From: Eutreptiella sp. 'Long Island Sound 2002'
Lineage: Eukaryota > Euglenozoa > Euglenophyceae > Eutreptiales > Eutreptiaceae
Reading direction: 5' to 3'
NCBI GenBank assembly: GCA_964036045.1
Contig: OZ038395.1
Location: 3,250,410 to 3,314,409, forward strand
DNA: 64,000 bases
Below are positions 50,792 through 63,400 of the stretch, one piece after another. The first letter of the stretch is position 1. Each line of letters starts with the position of its first letter. Below the pieces are notes generated by a model, which did no database searches, was not told where the DNA came from, and saw only the letters and a list, made by a program, of their open reading frames with translations. The translations under genes and the position numbers were made by a program.

Positions 50792-51658
50792 GTATCTTCG
50801 GGAGCTCGGGATGCCTCCTTTGACATTGCAGGAAGAAGGTCTTACCAAGGGGACGTCCTGTCCCTCCCACTGCCCTATGTCAGGTGCCTCTTGAGCCGCT
50901 CCCGCATGTGCTTCGGAAGGCATTGTCGCGGCCACCCGGTCCATGTGTCCCAGGTGGGAGGGTGTCCCCGCACGTGTCCATGGGTAGGGCCACATGCCCC
51001 CTCCTTTGGGCGGCAGCTCTTGGGGGCTGCCCAGCCGTGTGGAGTATCTCTCACCACAAGGGGTATTGCTCCCGCTTGTCTACGGTACGACCGCCTCACC
51101 CTTGTGGCTTGAGTTGCGGGGCCACTCTGCTTGGCAGGTGACCCCCTCCTGGACTGTGTACCGGCTCGCCTGTCACCGGTTGCTTCCATGGCTCCGGGTG
51201 ACGTTTGCCATGGTCCCCGATGCAGCCTGGCCGGGCTCGGACCTGTGGCCTTGGAGTACCGCTCCTGCCACTGGCCCGGTGGGTCGGCTGGGTCGCCCCA
51301 GTGCGTCCGACCCATGGGGTATTGGTTCTTTCCTGTCCCTTGGCCGCCCTACGTGTGTGCAGCGTCCTGGGCCGTTGGGCTCCTGTTCACCGGTGTGCCC
51401 GCGCGGTTTGCTGTGGTGCGTCTGCGGTGTCCTGGGCCAGCTGGCTCCTGTTCACCGGTGTGCTCGCTCGGTGTGTTGTCTTGCATGTGCGGTGTCCTGG
51501 GCCACTGGGCTCCTGTTCACCGGTGTGCGTGCTGTGTGCGGTGCGCGTGTGCCATGGGTGGTTGTGTCCCTCTTCTTCCCCCCCTAATTTTCGTTTTTTT
51601 TTTTCTGTTTTTTTTTTTTTTGAAAAAAAAAAAAAAAAAAAAAAGGGAAAAACAAAAA
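50779..51658. mobile_element. 880-bp insertion inside element 2
   Basis: Starts GGTAGGTAGGTAGGTATC. It contains three 65-bp repeats around CTCCTGTTCACCGGTGTG (near 51380, 51445 and 51510) and ends in poly-T then poly-A (51590-51658). It is flanked by 61-bp direct repeats of the pol coding sequence. No protein recognised. Simple poly-A plus a long duplication suggests target-primed insertion or a retroposed transcript. The GT...AG ends also allow splicing as an intron. Confidence 0.75.
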
Positions 51659-51719
51659 AGAGGTGGCCAACGGAATTCCACTATGTGGATGGGGGCCTTG
51701 ATCAGGCCGACACCACGGA
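51659..51719 (+). repeat. 61-bp direct repeat, right copy
   Basis: Second copy of the pol sequence; from here the pol frame resumes (frame differs from the left copy by the 941-bp offset). Confidence 0.92.
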
Positions 51720-54700
51720 CTTCGTGTGTGTCAACCGCATCATAGCGGAGCCTTGGAGGCAATGCTTTGCGGTTCCCCCTGTTGACATCGAAGAATCGGA
51801 ATCGGAAGAGCCCCTCACTGAAGAGGAGTGGGATCTGGTTCAGGGGTATATGGATCAGCCCTTTCACGACTGGGGAAACCAGCGTGAGGGCAAAGGCCAG
51901 GACAAAGCCTGGTGGGAAGTGGACTCGGTCGTCTCTGGTTCCTACGATGGAGATACCTTCGTAAGGAGGGTATTGGACCACCTGTCCAGCCAGGACGAGC
52001 CAATCGGGGGTAACCCACCCACCTACGGCGATCTATTCCGAGGCAAGACCAGAGATGGCCCTTTGGGCCACCTGGGAAGACCGCCTGAGCCGAATACGAG
52101 CGGAGTAGCTACCCCTCAAGTAAGCTCCGTGGTTCAAGTGCCCGATAAAGCCAAGGCGGAGTCCGACGATTGCCCCAAGATTCAGGCATTTAGGGCCAGG
52201 CTGAAGCAGAAGTATGGTGATACCTTCTTCAGCGGTAAGCCTGTGTTTCCCCCACCGGTGCGTGCACCGTATGGCGAGGCCAAGATACCACTGAAGCAGG
52301 ACCCCCGTGTGTATCGGCACCGGGAGTTTGCCCTGAGGGGCGAGAGGAAAGAGGCCATGGAGAAGATCCTCCGTGACTTCATCCAGAGAGGCTGGCTTGA
52401 GCCGTGCCACTCCGACTGGGCCTCTCCGTGCTTCGTCGTCCCCAAGAAGGTGGCCAGTGAATGGCGGCTCCTGGTCGACTACCGCGGCCTGAACGCCCAA
52501 ACGCAGCACGACAGCTATACGCTGCCCCTCATTGGGGACATGCTGCAAAAACAACACCGGCGGAGGATCTTCACGGTGATTGACCCGAAACATGGTTATC
52601 ATCAGATGCCTCTCGCCGAGGAGTCCCGTGCCTGCACAGCCATGAGCACCCCACTTGGACCTCTCCAGTGGAAGGTGATGCCCATGGGCGTTACCAACGG
52701 CAATGCGGCTTTTCAGCGGATGCTGGAGAACCTGCTTGAGCCGATGCGTGACTGTGCGGACCCCTTCATGGACGACGTGATCATCGCGTCCGGGGACCCC
52801 AGCATGAGCTACGAGGAGCTCCTGGAGGCACATGAGAGGGACGTCACTCGAGTGCTGGACCTTCTGATTCGGCACAAGCTCACGGGCAGCAGTGACACGG
52901 CCACCATTGCGGTAAGCGAGGTGGTCTTTGCTGGCCACGTAGTTGGGAACGGGCGGCGAAAGCCCATACCTGGCAAGGTGGCTGCGATTGAGCACTGGGA
53001 AAAGCCCAAAACGGTCTCTGAGCTACGGGCGTATCTGGGGTTCTGCAATTACTACTCGGGGTATATCAAAATGTATGCCGAGTATGCAGCCCCCATGACG
53101 ACCATGCTCAAGGGCAACCGAGAGGAGACCAAGAAGGGGTCCCAGAAGGCTCTGGTCTGGACAGCTGAGTCCGACCGTGCCTTTGAGGGGATGAAGCAGG
53201 CGCTGCTATCCGCAGTGGGTCTGCACCTCGTGGATCCCGACCGAGGGTTCGTCCTGCGCACCGACGCTTCCGACTACGCCATTGGCGCTGTGTTGGAGCA
53301 AGTGCTTGACGACGGGAGGCACGTGCCCGTGGCCTTCTGGAGCCGAGTGCTGGCGGAAGGCCAGAGACGGACGTGGACGCCCCGTGAAAAGGAGGCGTAT
53401 GCCATCGTCATGGCTCTCAGGAAATGGGCTGGGTACATAGCCCTCCATCCCGTCACCGTCTGCACCGACCATCAGAGTCTGCAGTCGTGGCAAAAGGAGC
53501 ACGTGGACACCCCCTCAGGTCCCGCCTCCCGACGGGCAAGATGGCATGAGACATTGGCCAAGTTCGACCTTACGGTTGTTTATATTCCTGGAAAGGATAA
53601 CACCGTGGCGGACTGTCTCAGTAGGTGGGCCTATCCTGCCAGCAAGGGCATGCAGGATATCTCTGCCCATGGCGATGAGGCTGAGACCGCTGAAGCCAAG
53701 AGGATCATCGAAATGGAGCGCCTGATGGAGGAGGAGGGTGCTAAATGCTTCGTCGTCATGGCTGCGGATGCCCCCCTCGCGTCGAGGGTGAGCAGAGCGG
53801 TCAGTGTACTCGCCCCTGTGGGAGCTGAGTCCGACAAGCACCTCTTCCCTGAATCTTGCCTCCAGGACGACTGGACCGACGACTACGCCAAGTCTGAGGC
53901 CTTTTCGGCCGAGTATAGGGCTGTGACGGACCCTGATGACGGGCAGAAGTGGCCAAAGGGGCTGACTGAGGAAGATGGCAAGCTCTACCGGAATGGTAAG
54001 CTGCTAGTACCAGAGTCCCGGGTGCTCGAGCTGTGTGAAGCTTGGCACCACCACATGCTGCACCCAGGGGTCAAGAAGCAAGCTCTTGACATGCAGCGTC
54101 GGTTCGAGATCGACCATATCGTTCTCCACACCGCCATCAAAAAGGTCAGGAAGGGTTGCTCGGTCTGCCAGGCCTGCAATCCCGATAACCAGAACGTCAA
54201 GGGGGAAGCCCAATGGACCCCGGTTCCTGACCAGCCCATGGAGAGCGTGGCCATGGACGTCTTCTCCATGCCCGAAGTGCACATTGGCAAGGAGACCTTT
54301 GACTGTGTGGTTCTCTGTGTGGACCGCCACAGCGGCTACGTTGTAGCCGTTCCGGCACGCAAAAAGGGGTTGCTTGCCAAGGAAGTGGCAGTCATGATGA
54401 TTCGTCATTGGCTGACCGTCTTTGACATCCCCCGCACCATTTGCAGTGACCGAGGGCCCCAGTTTACTGGTGGCTGGTTCAAGGCTATGTGTTCCCTCAT
54501 GGGGATACGTCATGCCAAGAGCGTCGCCTATCTCAGCCGGTCTAACGGCCGTGCTGAAGTGGCTGGACGGCAGCTGTTCGAGAAGCTGCGCAAGATCCAT
54601 ATCACCAATCCACGTTGGAACTGGTTTGAGGAGATGTGGCCTGCTCTGAAGGCCCATCATGACACCCCCACTCCGGGCGGTTTGTCCCCTCACCAGATTC

Positions 54701-55368
54701 TGTTTGGCAGGGACCCCCTGGGTAGGGGACTTCCCTTGTCTGGTGATGGCATGGCTATGGATGCCAAGGAATTCTTCGCGCGGCAAGAGCAAACGGCGCG
54801 GGACATCCGCCAGCAGCTCGAGAAGGAGCATGCTGAGCGTCAGAAGTCCGCCCCGAGCTCGACAGCGCGGAAGTTCAGGGTGGGAGACCCGGTGTGGGTG
54901 ATCAGACCCCGCCCTATGGGCACCCACCGCACCAAGACCTGGTCCACACCCGGCGAGGTGGTCCGCAGGATTGGTGAGGACACCTACCGCATCAAGGTAG
55001 GTCACGGACAGTTCCGGGAGCGCCACGAGAGTCAACTCCATGTGCGGGAACCCGACCTCCGTGGCCAGCATGTGTCCCTGAGCTACGCCGCACATGAGGC
55101 CGATTCGGACGACGACTATGCTGAGCAGGATGACTATACAGTCGAGAAGATCCTTGCTCAGCGTCCGAAAGCCTCGGCACCAGGAGGTCTGGAGTTCAAG
55201 GTTCGTTGGCGAGGCTATGGGCCGTCCCACGACACCTGGGAACCCGTCTCCTCGTTCGTGCCGCGGGTCAATACTCCCTTCATGGAGTACATCCGCAAGC
55301 ACAAGACCAAGATCCACGTTTCGGACTTGGCAGCACTCACCTGGGCGATTGCAGCCAGGGGTGCCTGA
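51663..55368 (+). CDS. element 2 pol: RT, RNase H, integrase, chromodomain
   Basis: About 1235 codons from the duplication to TGA. RT core: DPRVYRHREFALRGERKEAM, IFTVIDPKHGYHQMPL (motif A), VMPMGVTNGNAAFQRML (motif B) and DPFMDDVIIAS near 52765 (motif C, FMDD). RNase H: VLRTDASDYAIGAVLEQ near 53260, TPREKEAYAIVMAL. Integrase: H2C2 finger HHHMLHPGVKKQ...CSVCQAC (54040-54180), core Asp in VAMDVFSMP, Asp in CSDRGPQFTG and Glu in SNGRAEVAGRQLF. Chromodomain near 55138-55270 (EFKVRWRGYGPSHDTWEPVSSF). All catalytic residues are present and the frame is intact to the end, so before the insertion this pol was probably functional. Confidence 0.92.
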
Positions 55369-56850
55369 TCAGCGCCCTGAGCTCTCCCCTGATGCGTTTT
55401 GAGCGCTTGTGAGGCCGACGAATCGTCCCTTACTTGCTTGCTCTCTTCCATCTTTCGGTGACAGAGTGGCCATATACCCCCCCCTGCTGAATCCAGAGGA
55501 GGATGGCCCCTCTCTTCAACTCTTATTTGTCACTCCCCCACCTGCTGAATCCTTGGGAAACCAGGTAGGGCGACTGACCTTCACACTTTTTGAGCTCTTG
55601 GGGCCTTGAAGCCCATACGACGTTGCGCAACGAATGCCGCTGTCACCGGCATTGCGATTTTTTTGGTGTGTGGTCTGGTTCCATGGTGCCTGCGGAATCC
55701 AGACCAGTCGACGTGTGTCTCGAGACTATATATGGCCTGAACTCAGGCGTTTTCCTGTTCGCCCTCCTGCATTTGCCTTATCCTAACCGGGGTGTGGTTT
55801 GGCACTCTTTCCAGAGTGTCTTTACACGCCTGTTTACCTAATTTATTGCTTGTCTTTCTGCCCCTCAAGGATATGTGCGTCTGTGTGTTGCAGTGATCGG
55901 CCCATCACCGAGATGTGGGCTGTTTTTCACCACGAATCGGATTACAGAGGCGCCCTGAGTCGCCGTTTACATGCTTGTACATGAGGTCCAGCCTGGACCA
56001 GTACCTGACTACATATTCTACTGTTTGAGTGCTTGTGATACCGTGTTGCCCTATTCGCTGTGATGTGGAGATCCTGATGGCGCCAGGCGGGAAGCCCAGT
56101 TGCCTGACTACACTCCCAGCGGTCCGCGACTGTCAGTCCCAGTGTGAGCCTACCGATTCGCAGACGCACTTGCAGTCGGAAGGCGGCCTCCGGTGCTCCT
56201 GACCTCGGTCAGTCTGTCTGGGAAACTGGTGGTTTGAGGAGTCGACGCCTCCGCCCACACTGCATGAGGACTCCCTCATGTATGGCCTTCGTGGTAATAG
56301 GGCGAGGGAAAAGACGGCCTTGATGCCCGATCCCTTCAGGAGGAGCTCCCTTAAGATCCCTTAAGGAGTTCGGCTGTACAACTCTGGACTCGCGTCGTAT
56401 GGATATGGACATGGTGCGCCCGAGGAAGGACCCGTGGGGACTCTCCCCAGTCGGCGGGCCTTGGGAAGCTTGGGGTAGCCTGATGGATCTTTGTGGTCGC
56501 TCTCGACCTGTGGGACCACCTCGGTCGTCGTGTGTCGCCTATGTTGGCCGTGTATGCCACTGCCACTGTGGTGGTGACCGTAGCAGCCGGCACCCGGTGC
56601 GCCTGGTATGGGTTAACGGGTCCTTTGGATGCCGAACAATCGCCGCCAGGACCCGGGACTTGATACTTGATACTATACATGTGCTACGAGCTTTTACAGC
56701 ATCATACCTATTTTACTGTGGGATTTGGGCAGCCTACCCTGAATCAGCCTGATTTGAGGATGTGACACCCCCCCCCCCCCCTTCAGGAAGTGGTCCTGGG
56801 TACCCGCTGCCATGCGTGGGTGTTATCGAGCCCCCCCCAGGGTTTGCTCT
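55369..56850 (+). other. element 2 3' non-coding region
   Basis: About 1.5 kb with no convincing frame between the pol stop and the polypurine tract. It includes CACCTGCTGAATCC twice (55484, 55540) and C-runs (56768-56781). Confidence 0.6.
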
Positions 56851-56861
56851 AAGGAGGGGGG
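56851..56861 (+). other. polypurine tract of element 2
   Basis: AAGGAGGGGGG directly abuts the 3' LTR start TGAAGCGG. Confidence 0.85.
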
Positions 56862-59707
56862 TGAAGCGGTACCCAGAACCCATGGCCCATGGTCCGGAGG
56901 CCTGTGAGCCGTCACACCCGTTTTGGCCCATGGCCCAGAGGCCTGCGAGCCGTCACACCCGTGCGGAAGCCGTTGACACCGGCTATCCCTGTTCTCTAAC
57001 CCGTGAAATCTGGAATCCGATTTCTAACCAATAAATCGATGTAGAATTACCGTGATTTTATTGTCTTGATCGATTTTCGGGCAGAAATCGGTGAAATACC
57101 CGATTTCTACCGCGATTTCTAATTGTCGTGAAATCGCCGCCTGATGTCGCCTGTTCTCGCGCCTTCGTCGCTTCTCCGTGGCGAGTTTTGTGATTGACTT
57201 TTCTCGGGTACCTGTGAGGTTCTAAGAGAGCTTAAGGGCTGAATCTAGAGGGTATTTAATGTACTTTCATCTGGTGTGTTCACCAGAATTTTTCGCCGTT
57301 GCGTTTTCGAGAAAATCAGCGCGCAAGGCTTTCCGTCGATCGTGCGAACTCATGCTTCTCAAGGACCAAGAGTTCGCACGGAACCCTACGTCTCCCCCCT
57401 ATGTCTTTCATCCATGCCCCTTTCACGCGGGCATATCATCCTGCTTAGGGAAGTGGGCAATGGCGGTGTTTTAGGCAGCCTATGGGTCTCGCAAACCCAA
57501 GTCGTTTGCGTGCGCAAACGCTAACTTTGTGGCCTTGTGAGCATGAACGTTAATGACCGAACACAATGCTCACAAGACCAAAAGCCCGAGGCCATTTTCG
57601 TTTTATGAGCCAACTCAACGATGGCTCCACGCAATTCAATGCGTACCAAAACTCTATTTTCAAAAGAGGGCAAGTTTTGGTCGAAAATTGGGCCAAAATG
57701 GCCAAATCCCCGAGGCTCGTATTCGAAGCCTATGGGGAGTTGAGCCTCGAACCAAGGCAATATGTAAAGTAGAGACCACGAAGGAAATCGTGGATGGCTT
57801 GGTTGATTTTTGCAACCTTGTCTTCCATTTTATATAATTTCGCCTTGTGAGCACGCGTGCCACATTGCCTCTTTGCACACGCGCTCATATGCAAGCACTA
57901 ATGACACGAGTGGGCGGAGACAATCTAACCATAGGGTGCATATTTGAAAGCACCTACTATGGGCCTACTCCAAAAGTGTTTACTCATATTTCTGCTCCTC
58001 AAGGTCCCAAGGATATGTTCATGCCAATATCGCCGATATATGCACTTTTTCCCATAAATAGTGTGCATCAAGGATTGAGGTGTTAAAAATGCTTTCATTG
58101 TGCTTTGAACCTCAACCCTTGTTGCAAAAGGGAAGCAAAGCTTCGGTTTACATCCATGCAAAAGCCCGAGGCTCCTTTCTCTTGCGATACGGAGATACGA
58201 TATTTGGAGGGACCGCTTTTGGGTGAATTTTGGCCGTTTTGCCCAAAATGGCCACAAACTCCTTCTCCCCCTGATTTCACCCCCGAGGTTGCGTGCGCCA
58301 CTTGACCAAGGGTAAGGGCAATTCGGAGAGGGCACATTAGCCCACGTCGAATGGGGTGTTTCCCCATGTGGCCTCTCCTCTTGATGGGAGAGTTGTGAGT
58401 CACCCAATTTTGGGTATGTTGCCATTCTGCCCCATACGTGTGTCACTTTCCCTCCAATGGGAAAAATAGCTAGAGGCGACCATGAGGGATGGCAAGTAGC
58501 ATATATTGGGACCTAAGTCCCATGTGTCTATAGCATCTTTGGTTGAAAGGATCCTCGCCGTGGCCATGGAGATATGGAATCATGAGTGCGGGCTGTTTTG
58601 GCCAAATTTCGCTGTTTTTGCCATTGTATGCCATATTGGAATTACCATATCTCCATGGGGCACGGGATCTAGCCAGGAAGTAAGGGCGCATATTGTAGCA
58701 TATGACCAAGGGTTGAACGCCCTTGAGTTTCGTATTTGCTCCTCCGGCTCATCCAGAGTTATTCAACTTTTGATGCGATCCACCATCCCCACCTTTGCAC
58801 CGCATGTTGCTTTCTGCCCCGTCCGTGTGGTCATCCCCTCGGTGAACAGTAAGTAGCCGGCGTGACAGCAAGCGATAACCCAGGGCATGGGACGAACGGG
58901 AATATCAAGGGTTGTGAATCAAGGCTTGGCGCGTCAATATCGCCAAGATTTCCTACCCTGGACGGTCGCCCGAGACGGCCGACTTTGCCATTTTGGCAAT
59001 CATGACCCCACGTGACGAACCCGTGGTGCCCTGATGCCAGGACCTCAGAGGGAACCAGGTTGGGTGAGGGCTCCAGGGAGTTCGTACTCGAAGGGCATAG
59101 GGTCAGTTGCCTCGTCCCTACCTCTGGCGGGTCCGGATGAGGGGTCAATTTTGAGGATTTTTGAATTAATTTCAGTTTGGGCTGAAACAGCCCATTTTCA
59201 GCTACCAACTCCTGGGTGATAATGGCGGGGCCATATCTCTGGCTCAGAGAGGAGTTGGGACCTGCTGTTAAGGGAGCATGAGGAGACACTGTCGGCTGGC
59301 CTTGGAGCACCTTGGTTCCCAGGAACTCGCCTGTGGCTGGGCGAGACACCTCTCCCATTGGCAGGGTTTCAGGGTCCGGACTGAGCAGGGCATGGGTTGT
59401 GTTTGAGGCCCTGCCCCCACCAGCCACTGAGAGGGTCGGACCTGGGATTGGGATACAAGTTAGGATAGAGTGTCTATTGTCCTGTGATGCCCTTACCCCA
59501 GTCCAGTCTTAACCCCATGTGTACATATCCTGATGTGTTGCTGTACATACTTTCGTTCCCTTGTTGCAGAGTGGCAAGGATCCTGAAACGCTTTGTCACA
59601 TGACATGAGCGCATTGATGCCCCTGTGAGCGTAGTGCTTTGCCTGCCTGCTCACTTGCGCGTGTCCACCGCAGCGTCCCGTGGCCGGCCCCCCACGGGAA
59701 CGCGTCA
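56862..59707 (+). repeat. 3' LTR of element 2
   Basis: 2846 bp, same ends as the 5' LTR, with scattered substitutions relative to 41881-44726. Confidence 0.93.
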
Positions 59708-59711
59708 CTAC
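59708..59711 (+). repeat. target-site duplication CTAC (right) of LTR element 2
   Basis: Follows the CGCGTCA end of the 3' LTR and matches 41877-41880. Confidence 0.7.
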
Positions 59712-60415
59712 TGTTGGCTTGCGTTTGTGGTTGGGTCCGGGTTGCGGTTGGTCGTGGGTTTTGTTAACCCCTGCAAGTCGTGGCTGGGGTCTTGGGTGGG
59801 TGTGTTTGGGCTCGGTTTGTGGTGTTGTCCCTCTATTGCCGGCTGTTGTGGTGTTCGTGGTTGGGCTTTGGTGTCGGCCTGCTTTCGGGACGTGTGTGGT
59901 TTCGTGCGCGTTTCCCTTGCCCCCCGCCGTTTCCGGTTCCGGCGTGCGGTGTGGGCGTGCGTGCTGGGCCCGGATCTCGGCTGTGCCCCGCCCTTCTGGG
60001 CTGGGTTGTCGGGGTGTGTTTTTTGCGCTTTTTTTTTTCCGGTTGCTGGGTGTCCCTGTCACGGGCCTTGTGGTCTCTCCCCCCGTCTCCTTTCTTTCGG
60101 GCTGGGCTGCTGGCTTTTTTTTTGTTTTTTCGTGGTGTGTGTCTGCTTGTTTCGGTGCCCCTTTTCCCGGTGGGCCGCTGTTCCTCGCTTGGTGTTGCCT
60201 GTTTTGGCTGGGTGGTGCCCCTGTGCCTCTTTGGGGGTCCTGTCTTCGGTGCCCTCTGGGTGTGGGGTTTGGCCACCTTCTGTGTTGTTGGCGGGCGGTT
60301 TGGTGGCTGTGGGCTGTTTCCGCGCGGCCCCCGCCTCCCCGCCCCCCCCCTTTTTTTTTGGGGGGGGGGGGGCGGCCTGGCTGTTCCTCCCTTTGCCTTC
60401 CCTCGGCTGGCGCTT
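59712..60415 (+). other. G/T-rich, adenine-poor flank of the satellite
   Basis: Unique-looking sequence dominated by G and T with very few A, including a C9-T9-G12-type run at about 60340-60372. Open frames are abundant because stop codons need A. No domain recognised; not called as a gene. Confidence 0.6.
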
Positions 60416-63400
60416 GTTCTGTGGCTGGTGTGTGGTGCGGCTGGTCCCTCGCCACTCCTGGCGGAGGTTCCTGTGTGCTACTCCCCGCCACTCCTGGCTG
60501 GGTTTCGCTGCCGGTGGTGGTGGGCGGTCCCCGCCACTCCTGGCTGGGGTCCGCTGGCGGCGGTGGTGTGTGGTGTGTGGTGTGTGGCGGTGGTGTGTTG
60601 GTGGGGTTGTGGCTGGTGTGTGGTGTGGTTGGTCCCTCGCCACTCCTGGCGGAGGTTCCTGTGTGCTACTCCCCGCCACTCCTGGCTGGGTTTCGCTGCC
60701 GGTGGTGGTGGGCGGTCCCCGCCACTCCTGGCTGGGGTCCGTTGGCGGCGTTGCTGTGTGGTGTGTGGTGTGTGGCAGTGGTGTGTTGGTGGGGTTGTGG
60801 CTGGTGTGTGGTGTGGTTGGTCCCTCGCCACTCCTGGCGGAGGTTCCTGTGTGCTACTCCCCGCCACTCCTGGCTGGGTTTCGCTGCCGGTGGTGGTGGG
60901 CGGTGCCCGCCACTCCTGGCTGGGGTCCGTTGGCGGCGGTGGTGTGTGGTGTGTGGTGTGTGGCGGTGGTGTGTTGGTGGGGTTGTGACTGGTGTGTGGT
61001 GTGGTTGGTCCCTCGCCACTCCTGGCGGAGGTTCCTGTGTGCTACTCCCCGCCACTCCTGGCTGGGTTTCGCTGCCGGTGGTGGTGGGCGGTCCCCGCCA
61101 TTCCTGGCTGGGGTCCGCTGGCGGCGGTGGTGTGTGGTGTGTGGTGTGTGGCGGTGGTGTGTTGGTGGGGTTGTGGCTGGTGTGTGGTGTGGTTGGTCCC
61201 TCGCCACTCCTGGTAAGTTTTCTGTGTGCTACTCCCCGCCACTCCTGGCTGGGTTTCGCTGCCGGTGGTGGTGAGCGGTCCCCGCCACTCCTAGCTGGGG
61301 TCCGTTGGCGGCGTTGCTGTGTGGTGTGTGGTGTGTGGCGGTGGTGTGTTGGTGGGGTTGTGGCTGGTGTGTGGTGTGGTTGGTCCCTCGCCACTCCTGG
61401 CGGAGGTTCCTGTGTGCTACTCCCCGCCACTCCTGGCTAGGTTTCGCTGCCGGTGGTGGTGGGCGGTCCCCGCCACTCCTGGCTGGGGTCCGTTGGCGGC
61501 GGTGCTGTGTGGTGTGTGGTGTGTGGCGGTGGTGTGTTGGTGGGGTTGTGGCTGGTGTGTGGTGTGGTTGGTCCCTCGCCACTCCTAGCGGAGGTTCCTG
61601 TGTGCTACTCCCCGCCACTCCTGGCTGGGTTTCGCTGCCGGTGGTGGTGGGCGGTCCCCGCCACTCCTGGCTGGGGTCCGTTTGGCGGCGTTGCTGTGTG
61701 ATGTGTGGTGTGTGGCGGTGGTGTGTTGGTGGGGTTGTGGCTGGTGTGTGGTGTGGTTGGTCCCTCGCCACTCCTGGCGGAGGTTCCTGTGTGCTACTCC
61801 CCGCCACTCCTGGCTGGGCTCCGCTGCCGGTGGTGGTGGGCGGTGCCCGCCACTCCTGGCTGGGGTCTGTTGGCGGCGGTGGTGTGTGGTGTGTGGTGTG
61901 TGGCGGTGGTGTGTTGGTGGGGTTGTGGCTGGTGTGTGGTGTGGTTGGTCCCTCGCCACTCCTGGCGGAGGTTCCTGTGTGCTACTCCCCGCCACTCCTG
62001 GCTGGGTTTCGCTGCCGGTGGTGGTGGACGGTCCCCGCCACTCCTGGCTGGGGTCCGCTGGCGGCGGTGGTGTGTGGTGTGTGGTGTGTGGCGGTGGTGT
62101 GTTGGTGGGGTTGTGGCTGGTGTGAGGTGTGGTTGGTCCCTCGCCACTCCTGGCGGAGGTTCCTGTGTGCTACTCCCCGCCACTCCTGGCTGGGTTTCGC
62201 TGCCGGTGGTGGTGAGCGGTCCCCGCCACTCCTGGCTGGGGTCCGTTGGCGGCGTTGCTGTGCGGTGTGTGGTGTGTGGCGGCGGTGTGTTGGCGGGGTT
62301 GTGGCTGGTGTGTGGTGTGGTTGGTCCCTTGCCACTCCTGGCGGAGGTTCCTGTGTGCTACTCCCCGCCACTCCTGGCTGGGTTTCGCTGCCGGTGGTGG
62401 TGGGCGGTCCCCGCCACTCCATGCTGGGGTCCGTTGGCGGCGTTGCTGTGTGGTGTGTGGTGTGTGGCGGTGGTGTGTTGGTGGGGTTGTGGCTGGTGTG
62501 TGGTGTGATTGGTCCCTCGCCACTCCTGGCGGAGGTTCCTGTGTGCTACTCCCCGCCACTCCTGGCTGGGTTTCGCTGCCGGTGGTGGTGGGCGGTCCCC
62601 GCCACTCCTGGCTGGGGTCCGCTGGCGGCGGTGGTGTGTGGTGTGTGGTGTGTGGCGGTGCTGTGTTGGTGGGGTTGTGGCTGGTGAGTGGTTTGGTTGG
62701 TCCCTCGCCACTCCTGGCGGAGGTTCCTGTGTGCTACTCCCCGCCACTCCTGGCTGGGTTTCGCTGCCGGTGGTGGTGGGCGGTCCCCGCCACTCCTGGC
62801 TGGGGCCCGCTGGCGGCGGTGGTGTGTGGTGTGTGGTGTGTGGCGGTGGTGTGTTGGTGGGGTTGTGGCTGGTGTGTGGTGTGGTTGGTCCCTCGCCACT
62901 CCTGGCGGAGGTTTCTGTGTGCTACTCCCCGCCACTCCTGGCTGGGTTTCGCTGCTGGTGGTGGTGGGCGGTCCCCGCCACTCCTGGCTGGGGTCCGTTG
63001 GCGGCGGTGGTGTGTAGTGTGTGGTGTGTGGCGGTGGTGTGTTGGTGGGGTTGTGGCTGGTGTGTGGTGTGGTTGGTCCCTCGCCACTCCTGGCGGAGGT
63101 TCCTGTGTGCTACTCCCCGCCACTCCTGGCTGGGTTTCGCTGCCGGTGGTGGTGGGCGGTCCCCGCCACTCCTGGCTGGGGCCCGCTGGCGGCGGTGGTG
63201 TGTGGTGTGTGGTGTGTGGCGGTGGTGTGTTGGTGGGGTTGTGGCTGGTGTGTGGTGTGGTTGGTCCCTCGCCACTCCTGGCGGAGGTTTCTGTGTGCTA
63301 CTCCCCGCCACTCCTGGCTGGGTTTCGCTGCTGGTGGTGGTGGGCGGTCCCCGCCACTCCTGGCTGGGGTCCGTTGGCGGCGGTGGTGTGTAGTGTGTGG

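Larger units (their letters stand above)
41881..59707 (+). mobile_element. LTR element 2: very large Ty3/gypsy chromodomain retrotransposon, 17.8 kb
   Basis: Plus-strand element with 2846-bp LTRs at both ends (TG...CA), a polypurine tract before the 3' LTR, Gag, nucleocapsid, protease, Dam-like domain, RT, RNase H, integrase and chromodomain. The LTRs have equal length and about fifty differences by eye (about 2%), so it is older than element 1. Coding is interrupted by a TGA, a TAG and an 880-bp insertion. No TGG-type primer site is seen after the 5' LTR. Confidence 0.93.

Noticed and set aside
30086-55368. Stop codon reassignment as the explanation of the many in-frame stops
   Set aside because: The intact GT10 gene and the pol genes end at ordinary stops and have none inside; all three stop codons are involved, which fits decay or local readthrough better than a changed code.
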